Part shown: positions 32,091-43,325 of the stretch, one piece after another | How positions within the stretch are numbered: the first letter of the stretch is position 1 | How the letters are laid out: each line of letters opens with the position of its first letter | Assembly: GCA_949825045.1 (NCBI GenBank) | Contig: OX463812.1 | Span: 6,990,661 to 7,054,660, forward strand | Direction of reading: 5' to 3' | Length of the DNA: 64,000 bases | From: Argyresthia goedartella | Taxonomy: Eukaryota > Arthropoda > Insecta > Lepidoptera > Argyresthiidae | Program-made: the position numbers and the translations under genes | Notes under the pieces: generated by a model | Database searches by the model: none | Seen by the model: the letters and a program-made list of their open reading frames with translations, nothing else | Told to the model about the DNA's origin: nothing

Positions 32091-32235
32091 TATTGTTTTA
32101 ACCGTTAGTTTATTAACTAACGTGTCATATAGTAAGCAGTACGCTACAGTTTACGATCTGTCGATAGTTGACCAACTAACGAGAAAAAAATCGTTATTTT
32201 GTCAACTAACGGTTTTGACAATCCTACGGTGATAT
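32091..32235. mobile_element. MITE B, right half
   Basis: ACTAACGTGTCATATAGTAA, GCAGTACGCTACAGTTTACG and the right TIR TCAACTAACGGTTTTGACAA...GGTGATAT match 16140-16261 of MITE A. Partner of 17198-17410. Confidence 0.75.
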
Positions 32236-32439
32236 ATAATAGAATAGAATAGAATAGAAACTTTATTTGATTATCGTGATGTACATAAGGTGTCTTAAAT
32301 ATCTAATGTTAGTTTCACATGATATAACCATAGGTATGCAAATTACATTTTAGTACACAAATTAATTGCAAGTCAAATGTAGGTGAATAAAATATGATTG
32401 TAATGTCAGCCCATAATAAAATTAAATTATTTATTATTC

Positions 32440-32715
32440 TCATGTGTAAGTCAAGTATTCGTTGACTGAATAAAAAGTTGCATTAACGAGCAGAGTTTTT
32501 AATTTATTTTTAAAGGCATGTAAATGCTCGGTTTCTCTAACATTTTGCGGAAGCTTGTTAAATATTCGGGTTGACATATTGTATATATTCTTGCCATAGT
32601 AAGCACTTCTATGTTGCTCACCACATAGCTTATTTGCATGACGTTTGCTTTCTAACGTTTTATAGTGGTGTAAATTACTCTTTAAAAATACACATGTTTC
32701 ATATATTATAGACAC
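32440..32715 (-). pseudogene. LINE D reverse transcriptase C-terminus
   Basis: Reads IYETCVFLKSNLHHYKTLES, AYYGKNIYNMSTRIFNKLPQ, FKNKLKTLLV: the C-terminal tail usual in CR1/Jockey RTs (folding into Y-x-x-LP and the last K-rich helix). Shifted one frame from 32706-33200. Confidence 0.75.
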
Positions 32716-33580
32716 GGCAAGGTCAGAAGTTTAAGTTTATTAAAAAAGGGTTTGCAGCTATCCGTAGGGACAAGTTTACACACTACCCTAACACTTCTTC
32801 TGTGCTTTAAATATTTTGTCATTGCCTGTGGCATTGCCAAGGAGGATTCAACAAAGCCGTGGTATGCGGCAATTACGGCATCAGTGTTTACAGTCTTGGC
32901 GAGCATGTACAGGGCATACGAAAACTGTATAAGTTTTTTTTGTAGTTTTTCGAAATGCTTGTTCCAGGACATGTTGCGATCGATGTGTAAGCCTAAAAAC
33001 TTAATAGTCTCTGTTTGTTCAAATTTTTTACCTAAATAATTTATATTCCATGTCAATTTCGTTTTATCAAGATTAATTATAAGATTATTTTTATCACACC
33101 ATTCAATTATAATTTTCAAAGTATTATTTATGTCAATTTCATAGTTGTCAAAATTTTCCCCAACAAATGTTACGGTACTGTCGTCAGCAAATAATACCAT
33201 TGGGTGATGTATGGCTTTGGGAAAATCATTAATGTATATAATAAATAACAGGGGACCTAGTACACTCCCTTGAGGTACACCGTAATAAATATTTCTAATT
33301 TCAGAGCTGTATACAAGCTCTGTCTTTGATTTTGGACATATTCTGTTAACTTGTGTTAATTGCGTGCGTTCGCGCAGGTATTATTTAAGTAGGTTTTGTA
33401 CATTACCTCGAATGCCATAACAGCTTAGTTTATTCAGAAAGTGTTGTGATCCACATAGTCAAATGCCTTTGTAAGGTCCATGAATAATGATGTCACAGGT
33501 GTACCTATATCAACATTTTTCATTATTTTGTGTAAAAAGTCATACACCGCCATATTGATTTTTTGTCTCTTCTAAATCCC
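32706..33580 (-). pseudogene. LINE D reverse transcriptase, catalytic core
   Basis: From 33580 downward in two frames: LFMDLTKAFDYVDHNTL (first catalytic Asp), a stop and frame change, YYGVPQGSVLGPLLFIIYIN, then VLFADDSTVTFVGE (catalytic FADD) in the 164-codon stretch 33200-32706. After this come KFLGLHIDRNMSWNKHF and the thumb. At least two breaks occur between 33605 and 33200. Confidence 0.85.
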
Positions 33581-33604
33581 TTCTGTTCATTCGTCAATAT
33601 TTTA

Positions 33605-34240
33605 TTAAATTGTAGATAATGATAGTTTGTCATAAATAACCTTTTCAAATATTTTTGAGAAAATAGATATAAGGGCTATCGGTCTATAGAAACTAATATT
33701 TTCCCTATCATCTTTTTTAAAGAGTGGCTTTACAACTGTCATTTTCAGACGTTTAGGAAAAATACCGTTTTCTGTACTAATATTAACTATGTAGCTGATA
33801 ACAGGCGCTATTATAGAACTTACAACCTTAATAACTTTAGTCGAGATTCCATCATTGCCGGCACTACTTGTGTTTTGAAGAGATAGATTGTGTTTGTGGA
33901 TGTCATAGACTGCTTGCAACATAGATTTGCTTGAGTTAAATATCAAAGATGTAGTCGAGTTATTAGCATTAATTGTATTATGTTTCGAAATTGTAGTTGA
34001 GGTATTATTATTATTGGAATGCATGTCATTATGGGGCTTCACTTGATCTATAAAGTTATTATTGAAAGCTTGTGCTATATCCTTTGGGTCTGTGATTGAA
34101 GTCCCATCATGCCGTATACTTTTTATATACTCTTTTGGCGCATTTATTTTGGACTTATTAATTATTTTCCATACCGCTTTACATTTGTTTGTAGATGATT
34201 TAAATATGTAGTCATTTTGTGATTTCTGTGTAAGTTTCAT
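33605..34240 (-). pseudogene. LINE D reverse transcriptase, N-terminal part
   Basis: KCKAVWKIINKSK, FNNNFIDQV, then SLQNTSSAGNDGISTKVI (block 1), KMTVVKPLFKKDDRENISFYRPIAL (block 2) and SIFSKIFEKVIYDKL, stopping near 33605. The YRPI motif is intact. Confidence 0.85.
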
Positions 34241-34734
34241 TATCTTTTTAAGCGTTTGGAATACTGTTTAAATAAATCTCTATTGACAGAATCGGGATGC
34301 CTTCTGTATTTCCAAAGAAGTTCCCTTTTTCTTTTACAGCACCGTTTAATACCTTTGGAAACCCAATTTGATTTATGAAACGTGTTAATCTTAAATCTTT
34401 TGATGGTAAAACATAGATCGTGCAGTAGTGTGAAAATATCATGAAATGAGTTGAATGTTTCATCGGGATTGTTGGTGTCGTAAACGTCGCTAAATTTAAG
34501 CTGAGATAGATAATTATTGAATTTCATGATATTTTCATCACTAACGTCTTGTCTTGCAATAAAGTAATGAGGCGTTGAATAGCTCTTTTTTACAGGGTAA
34601 TGTAGTAGTTGCGCTGTATGATCAGAGAGTGCGAGCTCTATAACTTCACCCTTGCATCCACGTACGCTATGTATGAAATTGTCAATACAAGTTCCACTGC
34701 TTAGACGAGTAGGTTTAATAAAGTGCGGTTTCAT
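34240..34734 (-). pseudogene. LINE D endonuclease C-terminus and linker
   Basis: MKPHFIKPTRLSSGTCIDNF, then IELALSDHTAQLLHY (SDH catalytic block), and the basic linker SNWVSKGIKRCCKRKRELLWKYR. The endonuclease is broken between here and 34988. Confidence 0.85.
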
Positions 34735-34819
34735 ATTGTAACTCCATAATAGTTCTACAAATTGTTTTTAGTACCATTTTCTTTACGTAGGTCGATGTTG
34801 AAATCTCCTCCGATTATTA

Positions 34820-35248
34820 AACGCTTATTCTTGTAGCAGAAAAGTTTGAGAATATCGTCTAATTAAGTGAGGAATACATCAAGAAGATTAGCTTTATCTT
34901 TTTGTGGAGGTACTCTAAAAAAACATACAATAATAATATTATGTTCTGTTAGTTCGATGGCACAACCCTCAATTACGTTAAGAATGCTTAGGTTGTATAC
35001 CTCGGAAATTGTCTTAAATTTATGACTTTTTTCACTAGTATGCATGAACCGCCATTTCTATTTCGTCTTGAAAAGTGGGCTGCTAACACAAAGTTTGGTA
35101 TATTTAAATGGACCTCATCGCTTAGCATCATATTATGTTCCGTTATACAGATTATGTCCACTTGTTTGTTTTCTTCAGTTAATTCATTTAAGTGAACAGT
35201 CAATGGGTCTGATTTGGTAATTAAGCCGTCAATATTTTGATGTATCAA
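34820..35248 (-). pseudogene. LINE D endonuclease N-terminus
   Basis: MIHQNIDGLITKSDPLTVHL, VDIICITEHNM (catalytic Glu), NRNGGSCILVKK, then in a shifted frame VYNLSILNVIEGCAIELTEH and IIIVCFFRVPPQKDK. Remains of the GDFN block occur near 34800 (complement of CGATGTTGAAATCTCCTCC). CR1-like order. Confidence 0.8.
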
Positions 35249-35591
35249 TGTAATACACGAAAAAAGTATTATTGCTGATAGTTTTGTCAGGTTTCCTATT
35301 GTTAGTGTTTTCGGTTATGTCATTATTCTCATGTTTATCACCATTATCATTGTTACTGTTTAAATTGTCAATGCTTGCGTTATTTACAACTAATTCAGAG
35401 TCGGTTTGAGTACAGTTATCGACCAGTTTCCCTACTGATTTCCTTGACTTGACCAATTTCTGAGAATTGTTCTTCATTAGAATAGTGTAATTAATTTTAA
35501 GTAACTCTCTTAGAAGATTCCTACTCAGATTCTTTGTAAAGTGGTCCCCTCTTGGGAGAAACCGGCTGTATTCCATATCCAGAAAAGACAA
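35229..35591 (-). pseudogene. LINE D region upstream of the endonuclease
   Basis: Begins DMEYSRFLPRGDHFTKN, reminiscent of the HGxHLN end of the SGNH-like domain of CR1 ORFs. A long Asn/Asp-rich, low-complexity linker follows (VVNNASIDNLNSNNDNGDK) before the endonuclease. Confidence 0.65.
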
Positions 35592-35637
35592 ATTATCATT
35601 TGCAGATAAATTTCAGTTCGTAGTTCAGTTTCCGCTC

Positions 35638-35926
35638 TCAGAGATTCTTATTATATGGTATTTCAGTAACTATGACATTAACATTCCTGTTTGAATGTAA
35701 CCAAATAATGGCTTGGGAATTAAACTCGATTGGGTTGACCTCGTTAACGCCTCCTATTAGAATCAGAAAATCACTTTTGGTCAGTTCCGATATTTCCTTT
35801 TTCGCTATATTTGTCAGGTCACTCAGTTTTGCTCCAGCTTTCCAAAAACAGATAACCAAATACCTGAAACAAAAACAAATCCTTAGTTCAACAAATATGT
35901 TGAACTCCTCTTGCCTGTTGGTCTAT
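35638..35926 (-). pseudogene. LINE D SGNH/esterase-like domain
   Basis: VICFWKAGAKLSDLTNIAKK, then SDFLILIGGVNEVNP (GGxNEV/GGxNDV block), IIWLHSNRNVNVIVTEIPY. This matches the esterase-like domain of CR1-type LINE proteins. The domain's role in transposition is unclear. It is separated by the mariner from its upstream linker at 37239-37599. Confidence 0.6.
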
Positions 35927-35929
35927 ATA

Positions 35930-35956
35930 CATAGTCAGGTCATAAGTTCTGTCACA
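35930..35956. repeat. Left mariner TIR
   Basis: Begins CATAGTCAGGTCATAAG and continues TTCTGTCACA. Inverted partner at 37212-37238. Confidence 0.85.
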
Positions 35957-36054
35957 TGTGCAATATGAAATAATTTAGACATGTTTATTATTTATGTAAA
36001 CATTTATATAGCAAAATGAACTTAATAAAACATAGATTCTTATGGTAATAAAGT

Positions 36055-37095
36055 TTATTCAAAATGACCCCCGCGATTTTGAACACAGGCCTTTATTCTG
36101 CGCGGCCAGTCGTCTATCGCAGCACGAACGAGGTACATGTCAATATCGGCGGCTGCCTTAATCAAGGATGCCTTGAGTGACTCCAAATCATGATGAGGCT
36201 TTGAGCAGGCCTTTTCCTCCAAGTGTTGCCATATCTTGTAATCTAACGGACTCAAATCTGGACTGGAGGAGGGCCAGTCTTCGTGCCGGATGAAGTCGAT
36301 TTCACACGCCGCCAGCCAGTCTTGTGTGCTTTTCGCTCTATGAGCTGGCGCAGAATCTTGTTGGAATACCCAGTGCCTGTTATTAAACATGGTATGAGAA
36401 ACAGGTTCCACAAGGTTCTTGAGGACTGTATTTTGATACACAACTGCATTTGTTTTTACGCCTTTCTCACAAAAATGTACCTCAGTTAAGCCCCAATAAG
36501 AGACTCCCAACCAAACCATGAGCGAGGATGGAAAATGACCTCGTTGGACACGCGGAATACGGTTGCTCGCTTCTTCACTGTTATGTGCGTATACCTTATC
36601 ATTTTGTTTGTTGTAGCTCTCTTCCACGGTGAAAATTTTTTCATCCGAAAAAAGAATTTCCCTATGCTTTTTTCCCGATTACCGCTTCAACAAAGCGCGG
36701 CATCTCTTCAGTCTCAGGTCCATTAAACGAGCGTACAAACGATGTCCTGTTTTTCTTCGATATGCCCTAAGCCCTAAGTCTTCATTTAACACCGTTTTCA
36801 CCGTGGTCCTGCTTAACCCCATCTGAAGGGCCAACAGTTTCTGCTTACGTATGGGATTTCTTTGAATTCGCGCCTTCACAGCTTTTATCACTGCTGGAGT
36901 CCTAACAGAGCGAGGGCGACCACTTCTTGACCTGTCATCTACACTAGAGTCTTCATTGTATCGTTTTATGGTACGATAAACGAATCTTTTGGTTATATTC
37001 AAATTTTTCAGTAAGTCGAAAATCTGAATTGGCGCGTAACCGCAACGATGCAACGCAATAACTGCGTCACGGTCTTCTTTAAGTGTCCACTCCAT
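36055..37095 (-). pseudogene. maT-type mariner transposase with one in-frame stop
   Basis: Start chosen at the ATG of MEWTLKEDRDAV. The paired helix-turn-helix DNA-binding region follows, with GRPRSVRT between the two helical units, and then ALQMGLSRTTVKTVLNEDLG. An in-frame TAA at 36679-36681 comes after RALLKR; the frame then continues SGKKHREILFSDEKIFTVEE (first catalytic Asp). Next are VFQQDSAPAHRAK (second Asp) and SSPDLSPLDYKIW (third Asp). There are 37 residues between the second and third Asp, the DD37D signature of maT. Total about 346 codons, a normal length. The stop is the only clear defect, so the copy is probably young. Confidence 0.9.
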
Positions 37096-37211
37096 ATTTA
37101 AAAATGAGGAAAATTCTAAAAAGTACACATTTTTATTTTCATGAAAAATTCAAAATTCGAATTCAATAAACTTTTTTGTGGCCAGCGTTCTAAATTCAAA
37201 AGTTTTTATTG

Positions 37212-37238
37212 TGTGACAGAACTTATGACCTGACTGTG
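37212..37238. repeat. Right mariner TIR
   Basis: Complement of the left TIR with one mismatch (CACAGTCAGG against CATAGTCAGG). Confidence 0.85.
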
Positions 37239-37599
37239 TATATAGGTATAAATATCTTTGTTCTTGTCTCCTTTTTGTTTAGTGTTTCATTTTTAGCTTT
37301 GCTTTTATCTGTCATGCCGTTTTCTAGATGGGTTTCCTTATTCTTCTTTTGGGTTACTTCGCAGTATATCTCCACTTCTTTGTCGTTACCAATATCTTCT
37401 ATCTTCTGTTTGTTAGCATTTGTGTCTAGTAATGTGGTTTCAATTGTTGGCTGATGGCCATGGCCTGTCTCTTGTATTTGAATAGTATCTTTGTTGCGTG
37501 TCTCACTGCCATCACTTTCTTCAGTATTTTCATTAACTTGATTGCTCTTTACACTTTCTATAGTTACTGTATATATACTGTATAAATGTGTGTGACGTC
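37239..37599 (-). pseudogene. LINE D ORF1 linker, upstream of the mariner
   Basis: A minus-strand frame of about 120 codons with no ATG at its start and no stop until the mariner. It is rich in Glu, Lys, Asn and Thr (SVKSNQVNENTEESDGSE, NKQKIEDIGNDKEVEIY, NETLNKKETRTKIF). Such charged linkers precede the esterase domain in CR1-like ORFs. It ends at the TA where the mariner inserted. Confidence 0.55.
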
Positions 37600-38994
37600 G
37601 CTGTTACTGGTTCCCAAGACACAGCGTATCATAGTGTGGGGCCAAAAGTATTGTATGTGCCTGACTATGATTTTTTTAGTCTATGTACTTGCGACCTTTA
37701 TCTTTAATAAGTGTAAGAAAATCGGAACTGGAAAATTACTCCAATTTAGTTTATCGATTAGAATTATCATTGTACCGTACCGTAAGAGACAACTGACATT
37801 GCCTTTTACAAAACAACATAGATTATATCAGTAACTAGATTTTCTACAAAGAATAACCGTCTGTGAGGTTACGTTTTCCACTTAATTAAGTCAACCGCAA
37901 GATACGTAACTCCGAGACAAAAAGGAAAAACACTCCATCAGATTAGACCTACGTTTGGGGAAATCTTAAAACAAACTTGGAAATTAAAGATAACATTTTT
38001 ATATTCACAGATAAAATACCTTAACCTTATACCTTAACTTTCAAGTAAGTATTTGACCTACAACTACAAATATGACTTAAAACCGTCATAACAATCTACA
38101 TAACTGCTGCGATAGGGTAGCTCCCTATAACGAAAATTAAGAATTGAATTGGCTCAAGATAGAATAGAATATAATATTCAAAATCTTAGGCGCAAATATG
38201 CCTCTGCCACCTCATTTCCAAAGAGGCTATTTTTGTTGAGGCCACCAAGGATAATAAAACATATAACTGTGGTTATGTGTTTCACCACGCATTACATTCT
38301 AAACTCCTTAGTTTTGTAGAAAGAGCTTGTTTTGCCTTATCCAACTTTCCGCCCATAGGGATATATGGAAAAATCTTGATTTTTGAGGCCAGCAGTGAAA
38401 CTGGTATCTTTCGATCATATAATTAAACGTACTTTGCGAGATATTTCAATTAAAAATAATAAATATTAAATACATACATAAACGAAATCTATATAAGTAT
38501 CCATTGACTACCTAGACCATCCACCGGTAATACATGGTGCCTTTTTTTCGAGTTTAATCTCAGAGTTCTCAAAAGACACCGATTGGTTCATCTCTGGCGG
38601 AAAAAATCAAGACTTTTCAACGTAGGTACCCCAGTCTCCATACAAAAAGGTTAGAATGCTTTTCCTTTTCGATGGAAAATTCTTAGTAGTCTAGGGCTAC
38701 TGACAGAAGTGGTAAGTATACACATTAGCCGAGAAGTGTTGTCCCTTCAAAGCTGGAACGTTACCTGGAGTTGTCATTTTAGAACGGTTACATTTGGTGT
38801 GAAATTCCATTGTTAACACTATCGCGGTCAGTAAATGATATAAAAGTCCTCGATGAAATAACCAGAGCAACACGAATGCGATGGTCTTCATTTTTGAATC
38901 AGCTGTTTAAGGCGGTACTTCTACAGAATTCGCATTTCAATTGCATTTATAAGTAGCCCTACACTTTGTGGTACATGACAAATTAGAGCATTTT
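37600..38994. other. Unassigned DNA, possibly the 5' end of LINE D at left
   Basis: No supported gene. AT-rich, with no strong repeats that I can pair with other parts of the window. Confidence 0.45.
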
Positions 38995-39110
38995 GCACAC
39001 AAAGTATCCTTTATTGCACAAAAACAGTTAATACAAAAATATAAAAGAAAATAATTTATAAATCCGAGCTTATCTCTAACAAGACATTTTTTCCAGCAAA
39101 CTAAGAATGG
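38995..39110 (-). repeat. RTE-like 3' tail repeat, copy 3
   Basis: Complement reads GCTGGAAAAAATGTCTTGTT, AGAGATAAGCTCGG, then TGTGCAATAAAGGATACTTT. Same family as 16347-16470 and 23215-23335. Confidence 0.55.
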
Positions 39111-39174
39111 AGAGGATGAAAAGAAACTACACAATCGCACCCTGACACTAAATAATAATACCAATAATACCTTG

Positions 39175-39405
39175 AACACTATTTACACACATCGATCTAG
39201 CCCCAAACTAGGATTCCCTGTATCTTGGGTACTAGATAACGATACACATACTTATATAGATAAATATTATACGTAGATAGATAAATAAACATGACTAGGG
39301 TACAAACATCCGTTCTCATCAAACAAATATTTGCTCACACCTGGACTCGAACCCGGGACCCTTGGCTTCATAAGCAGGGTCACTGCCGACTCGGCCATTC
39401 GAATG
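39175..39405 (-). mobile_element. tRNA-derived SINE, copy 1
   Basis: On the minus strand: ATTCGAATGGCCGAGTCGGC (A-box-like), 30 bp, then CCCGGGTTCGAGTCC (B-box at 39342-39356). A body follows (AAATATTTGTTTGATGAGAA, GTACCCAAGATACAGGGAAT, TAGTTTGGGGCTAGATCGAT). A plus-strand sister at 62206-62450 matches along its whole length. Pol III promoter boxes plus a shared body identify a SINE, not a tRNA gene. Confidence 0.8.
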
Positions 39406-40292
39406 AAAGTGTCCTAAGTAAAAAATCGCGAAAATTAGTTTAAACTGTACAACGACTTTAAATTACATGCTCTAAACTAAATCACGCGGTAAATCAAAAA
39501 ACGCCACTTTTTAGCGGAAACGGGACAAACAGATATATCGGGCTCTCTTTTACTATAGGTATATTATATAGGTACTGCGTGAGTGCGACAACGCCGGATT
39601 TAGTTTTGATTCGCCATGGGAGAGTTACAAAGTTGTTTCAGTCACTTTTATTCCGGTACAATGGAAATATTTTCTTAACTTTGTTTATTATTAAATTTAG
39701 ACTTGTGATCATTTAAACCAGAATGTACTGGTTATTCCTGTTACATAACCGTTTTTTTAACTGTTTATTTCTTACTTGACTGATGTGATGACTTTAGTGG
39801 CTGATTTGGCTCCTTATAATTGATTTATTTTGAAGAAAATAACTGAATCCTTTCTTTCTCATAAATGGTAATAGTTTTAATACCAACTTTAACAGATTAT
39901 GAGCACTCGACGAAATAATATGACAGTGACATGATTCACAACTTTGTACTGCGATTTCCCAACATTTAGAAATTTTGGATTCGGTTCCTTACATTCCCAT
40001 GGTGCGCTTATGTGCATAAAATTAAATTTTAATAATAATATAAATGTGAAAGTATGTGACTAACGAATGGTTTATATGTACATATAAACCCTTCATTTGT
40101 CATCACTTTTCCTGTTATATTTCAATAATATATATTCATATATCATAATATAATAATATTATTCAATAATAAATTATATAATATAGTCCTCATATTATAT
40201 ATTTTTTTTATTATTAGGATCAGTATTTGGAGACAAAGGGGAGATGGATGATCTTTATAGCCTATTTTCTTAAAAAAAAATAAAAAATAAAC
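39406..40292. other. Unassigned AT-rich DNA
   Basis: No gene. An imperfect palindrome centred near 40080 (GAATGGTTTATATG TA CATATAAACCCTTC) is present. AT-rich simple sequence at 40120-40210. Confidence 0.4.
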
Positions 40293-41500
40293 AGTCAAGT
40301 GCGAGTCGGACTCGCGCACCAAGGGTTCCGTTCACGCTGTCAGTACTCTATTATATTTTATGATGACGTCTTTGTTTACAAATGTACCGCGGAAACAAAG
40401 CTCAAACTATGTATAATCTTTAATTATTTCATTCATTTGATTTCAAGTTCTACGGAGACGCAGTAATTTATGAATTAATATTTAAAAGCTATTTTCCAGT
40501 GAGAAGTATTTGTACTTAATTAAAGCAGACTTTTAACCATGACCTTTCCCCCCAGAGCGTAGTATTTAGTGAGTTTATTGTAGGCGTGCGTGGTTACTGC
40601 AGTGGCCTTTCACACAAAAATTACATATACTAGCTATTTGTAATTGAGGATTGTCTGTTCAAAACATTTCAAAAATGTCCCATCTATCTTGCCATAGAAA
40701 AAAGGCTGACACTAAAAGGTCCTATTTCCCTATGACAAGAATATCCCTATGGTAAGAATGGAGATAAAAATATTTTGGTTGCAAAAGCAATGGAGTAAAA
40801 TCGTAATAATACAATTTTTCAGATTTTTCGCTTTATTTGTGCTATAAGATCTTACTTCGTGCCAAATTTCATGATTCAAGGTCAACGGGAAGCACCCTCT
40901 TGGTTTTGATTCCCTTGCGAATATCAAGCAATTTCAGCAAAATTGAGACATATGCGGTTTCTTTTGATTGCGTTGACCTATAAGTTTATTTTTTTACAAC
41001 TTTAAGAGATTACAGACTTGAGTAATTGATATTAATTTAAACTTTATACCTCCATGCGTTTCTGAAAAAAAAGTCTTAAAAGACGGTGATACAGACAGAT
41101 AGACAGACAGACAGAAATTTACAGTTTTCGGATTTTTCCCTTTACTTGTGCTATAAAACCTTCCTTCATTCCAAATTTCATGACCCTAGGCCAACCGTAA
41201 GTACCCTATAGGTTTTGATTCCCTTGCGAGTTCCACTCGAGTTCATACAAATTCAGTAAAATCAGCAAAAATATGACATAATATCGCAGTATCTTTTGAT
41301 TGCGTGGACCTAGAAGTTTAATTTTTTCACAGCTCCAAGGAACTTTACACTTGAGTAATCGATATTAATTTCAACATGATACCTCCACGCGTTCCTGTGA
41401 AAAGGGGTGACAGACGGACAGACAGACAGACAGACAGACGGACAAAAAAGTGATCCTATAAGGGTTCCTTTTTTCCTTTTAAGGTACGGAACCCTAAAAA
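40293..41500 (+). repeat. Long dispersed repeat with AGGGTTCCGT ends
   Basis: Begins GTCAAGTGCGAGTCGGACTC then GCGCACCAAGGGTTCCGT, and ends TTTTAAGGTACGGAACCCTA. The AGGGTTCCGTAC ends are inverted relative to each other. Inside, a ~305-bp block (TTTTCGGATTTTTC..., TGTGCTATAA, CAAATTTCATGA, GGTTTTGATTCCCTTGCGA, ...ACCTCCA(C/T)GCGTT) is tandemly duplicated at about 40805-41110 and 41115-41410. Each copy ends in a CAGA/GACG microsatellite. Reverse copies of the termini occur at 44571-44945 and 58951-59381. No protein is encoded. Confidence 0.65.
41407..41443. repeat. (CAGA)n microsatellite
   Basis: ACAGACGGACAGACAGACAG and on, part of the dispersed repeat above. Confidence 0.8.
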
Positions 41501-41544
41501 TGAGAAATATTAAACTGCACATCAATAATACTGATTTGCACAGC

Positions 41545-41670
41545 AAATATACTGGTTTTCACATTAAATATCAGGGCAAAATACTGCGGTAGCTTAGGTG
41601 AAGGGTAAAAGGGGCAAGCAAAGCGAAGCCCCCTTTATCCTTCGTATTAGGTTGAACATGTAAGAACAAC
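41545..41670 (-). repeat. Reverse copy of the MITE A/B internal module
   Basis: The complement reads GGGGGCTTCGCTTTGCTTGC, CCCTTCACCTAAGCTACCGC, AGTATTTTGCCCTGATATTT, matching 16020-16100 and 17330-17385. TIRs are not seen here, so this is a fragment or a related element. Confidence 0.55.
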
Positions 41671-43251
41671 AAAAATACTTAAAACATAAAACATGTTTTT
41701 GCTGATTCTTTTTTGCTCTGAAAATCAGTATTTTTGATGTGCGATTGAATACTAGCCAAAAAAAAAATTTACAAAGTATTTCAAAGTTATTAAAATATAT
41801 ATATATTGAAATCCTCGCAACAAGCCATTTTATTTGACATGTCACACGATGCAGTTTGAAAAACTTGGATGGATCCCCAAACTCAAAATTTGCTTACGTA
41901 ACACGTTCGTGTTTGGTTCACATAAACACGAGTACCAAATGACAACTTTATCGGATCAGTATTCGGTCATTTAATGTTACTTTTTCACACCTACGACAGA
42001 CAGATGAGTGATCCTATAATCCATTTTCCTTTTTAAGGTACGAAGCCCTTTTCCCTTACGGGTTGGTAGACAAAACATTTTTTTTCGATAGGCAAGGTAA
42101 AAATGCAGTTCAACTATTCCTTCATTATTCTACTGATCAAATTTAACTTTACAGGTATACCGCCTTGCAAATACAAGCTGAAGCTCTTCAGTTTCTCTTT
42201 ACTCATAAATTCCATTACTCTGTGCAATAACTCCAAAACCAATCTAATTTCACAGAAAGTCAACCGGAATGGCAAACTCTTTAGAAGCGTTCAAGTGCAC
42301 CAGAGAAACATCAGTCTAGTATTTGAGGAGAAAATATTAGATCAGCTCTTACTCTGATATTTTCGAAGTTGGTAACAGGTGCCCGCGGACCATTTCTAAA
42401 CTAAAATAGCAGAGTGAACTTTTTATTATACTTACTTATTTTGCGGGCCGAATACTAACTTGTATAGCCGTAATGGTCTCGAAAAGTTAAGCAGCTTTGT
42501 TTTATTATACATTTTCTTCCACTATATCGCAAAAGATGCGAGGAAGGTCAAATGGAAAGTAAGTATCGAATTATTTTGAAATGGACCTTTGTTTTAACTG
42601 GACCTTAAAATATTACACTCAATATTTCCGACAGATTTATTATGTCTTTATTTTTTCGTATTAAAACGGGTAAAGAGACGAGTTCTTTTCAGTTTTAAAT
42701 AAAAACAGCGGAGAAGCGTTTAATGTCGCAGTTTTCTGCATGACAATGAGCAACGTCTTTTGGTTGACATTATGAACACATTAAGTAGGTATGTAGAGTA
42801 GAATTGCTTCTTTCCGTTTACTCTCTCTGTGTTTTGTATAATTCTCAAAGGTGATAGCACAAAATCATTCGTGCTTAACTGTATTGCTTTTAACAACGGA
42901 TCACAAAAAGACCGATCATCAGGCACAGGTCATCCAAAAGCCGAGCGCACTTCGCCCACCCAACTGTCGGCACACCACTTGGCTCTTTCGTTTCACCCCG
43001 GTCCTTTTCCACCCGATATTATTTTAGTCAAATAAAAACTTACCTAAAATATCCAGCCGACCCTTTCCGCCGAGCGTAAGTACTTGACCTATTTTCACAT
43101 TCCTGCTTTTAATGCCCCCAACCCATTTTATATCAGAGAAGACATATGAGAAAGGCTTACGGAAGATTATAGGAGGCAGATCGCGCTATCCTTTGTCAGG
43201 GAAAATTTACGGGAAATGCTGTGGGCTATGATATCAAACATGATGAAGATG
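41671..43251. other. Unassigned AT-rich DNA with one repeat fragment
   Basis: No supported gene. 41996-42049 (AGTGATCCTATAATCCATTT, TTTTTAAGGTACG) is a scrap of the AGGGTTCCGT repeat end. Confidence 0.45.
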
Positions 43252-43325
43252 TGGCTGAGTGGTTGAGATGCGGCTTCACGTTATGACTGTTTCGATTAGA
43301 ATCCTAATTTAGAGGGCAGGAAAAA
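43252..43325 (+). other. tRNA-like sequence, decayed
   Basis: TGGCTGAGTGGTTGAG resembles a tRNA A-box/D-arm and TTTCGATTAGAATCC is a damaged B-box. Spacing is tRNA-like but no acceptor stem closes. Probably a SINE head or tRNA pseudogene. Confidence 0.35.

Larger units (their letters stand above)
35930..37238 (-). mobile_element. 1309-bp mariner element of maT (DD37D) type
   Basis: Ends are inverted repeats of about 27 bp beginning CAYAGTCAGGTCATAAG with one mismatch. They are flanked by TA (35928-35929 and 37239-37240), the target duplication of the Tc1/mariner superfamily. One transposase gene fills the minus strand. The element sits in the coding DNA of LINE D. The compact layout with short TIRs and no spare DNA is typical of a recently active mariner. 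Confidence 0.9.
32236..37600 (-). mobile_element. LINE D: CR1-like retrotransposon carrying a mariner
   Basis: A minus-strand LINE whose 3' tail is (ATTCT)n (32236-32262 read in reverse), abutting MITE B. From 3' to 5' it holds RT, endonuclease, an ORF with a GDSL/SGNH-like domain, and a charged linker that continues on the far side of a 1.3-kb mariner (35930-37238). Several stops and indels. The 5' end is not resolved; coding is readable to about 37600. Confidence 0.85.

Noticed and set aside
17198..32235. MITE B halves as two independent truncated MITEs
   Set aside because: Each half stops exactly where LINE A starts or ends, and together they cover MITE A end to end, so one split element is simpler.
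43252..43325. Functional tRNA gene
   Set aside because: A-box is plausible but the B-box is broken and no acceptor stem closes; kept only as a decayed tRNA-like sequence.
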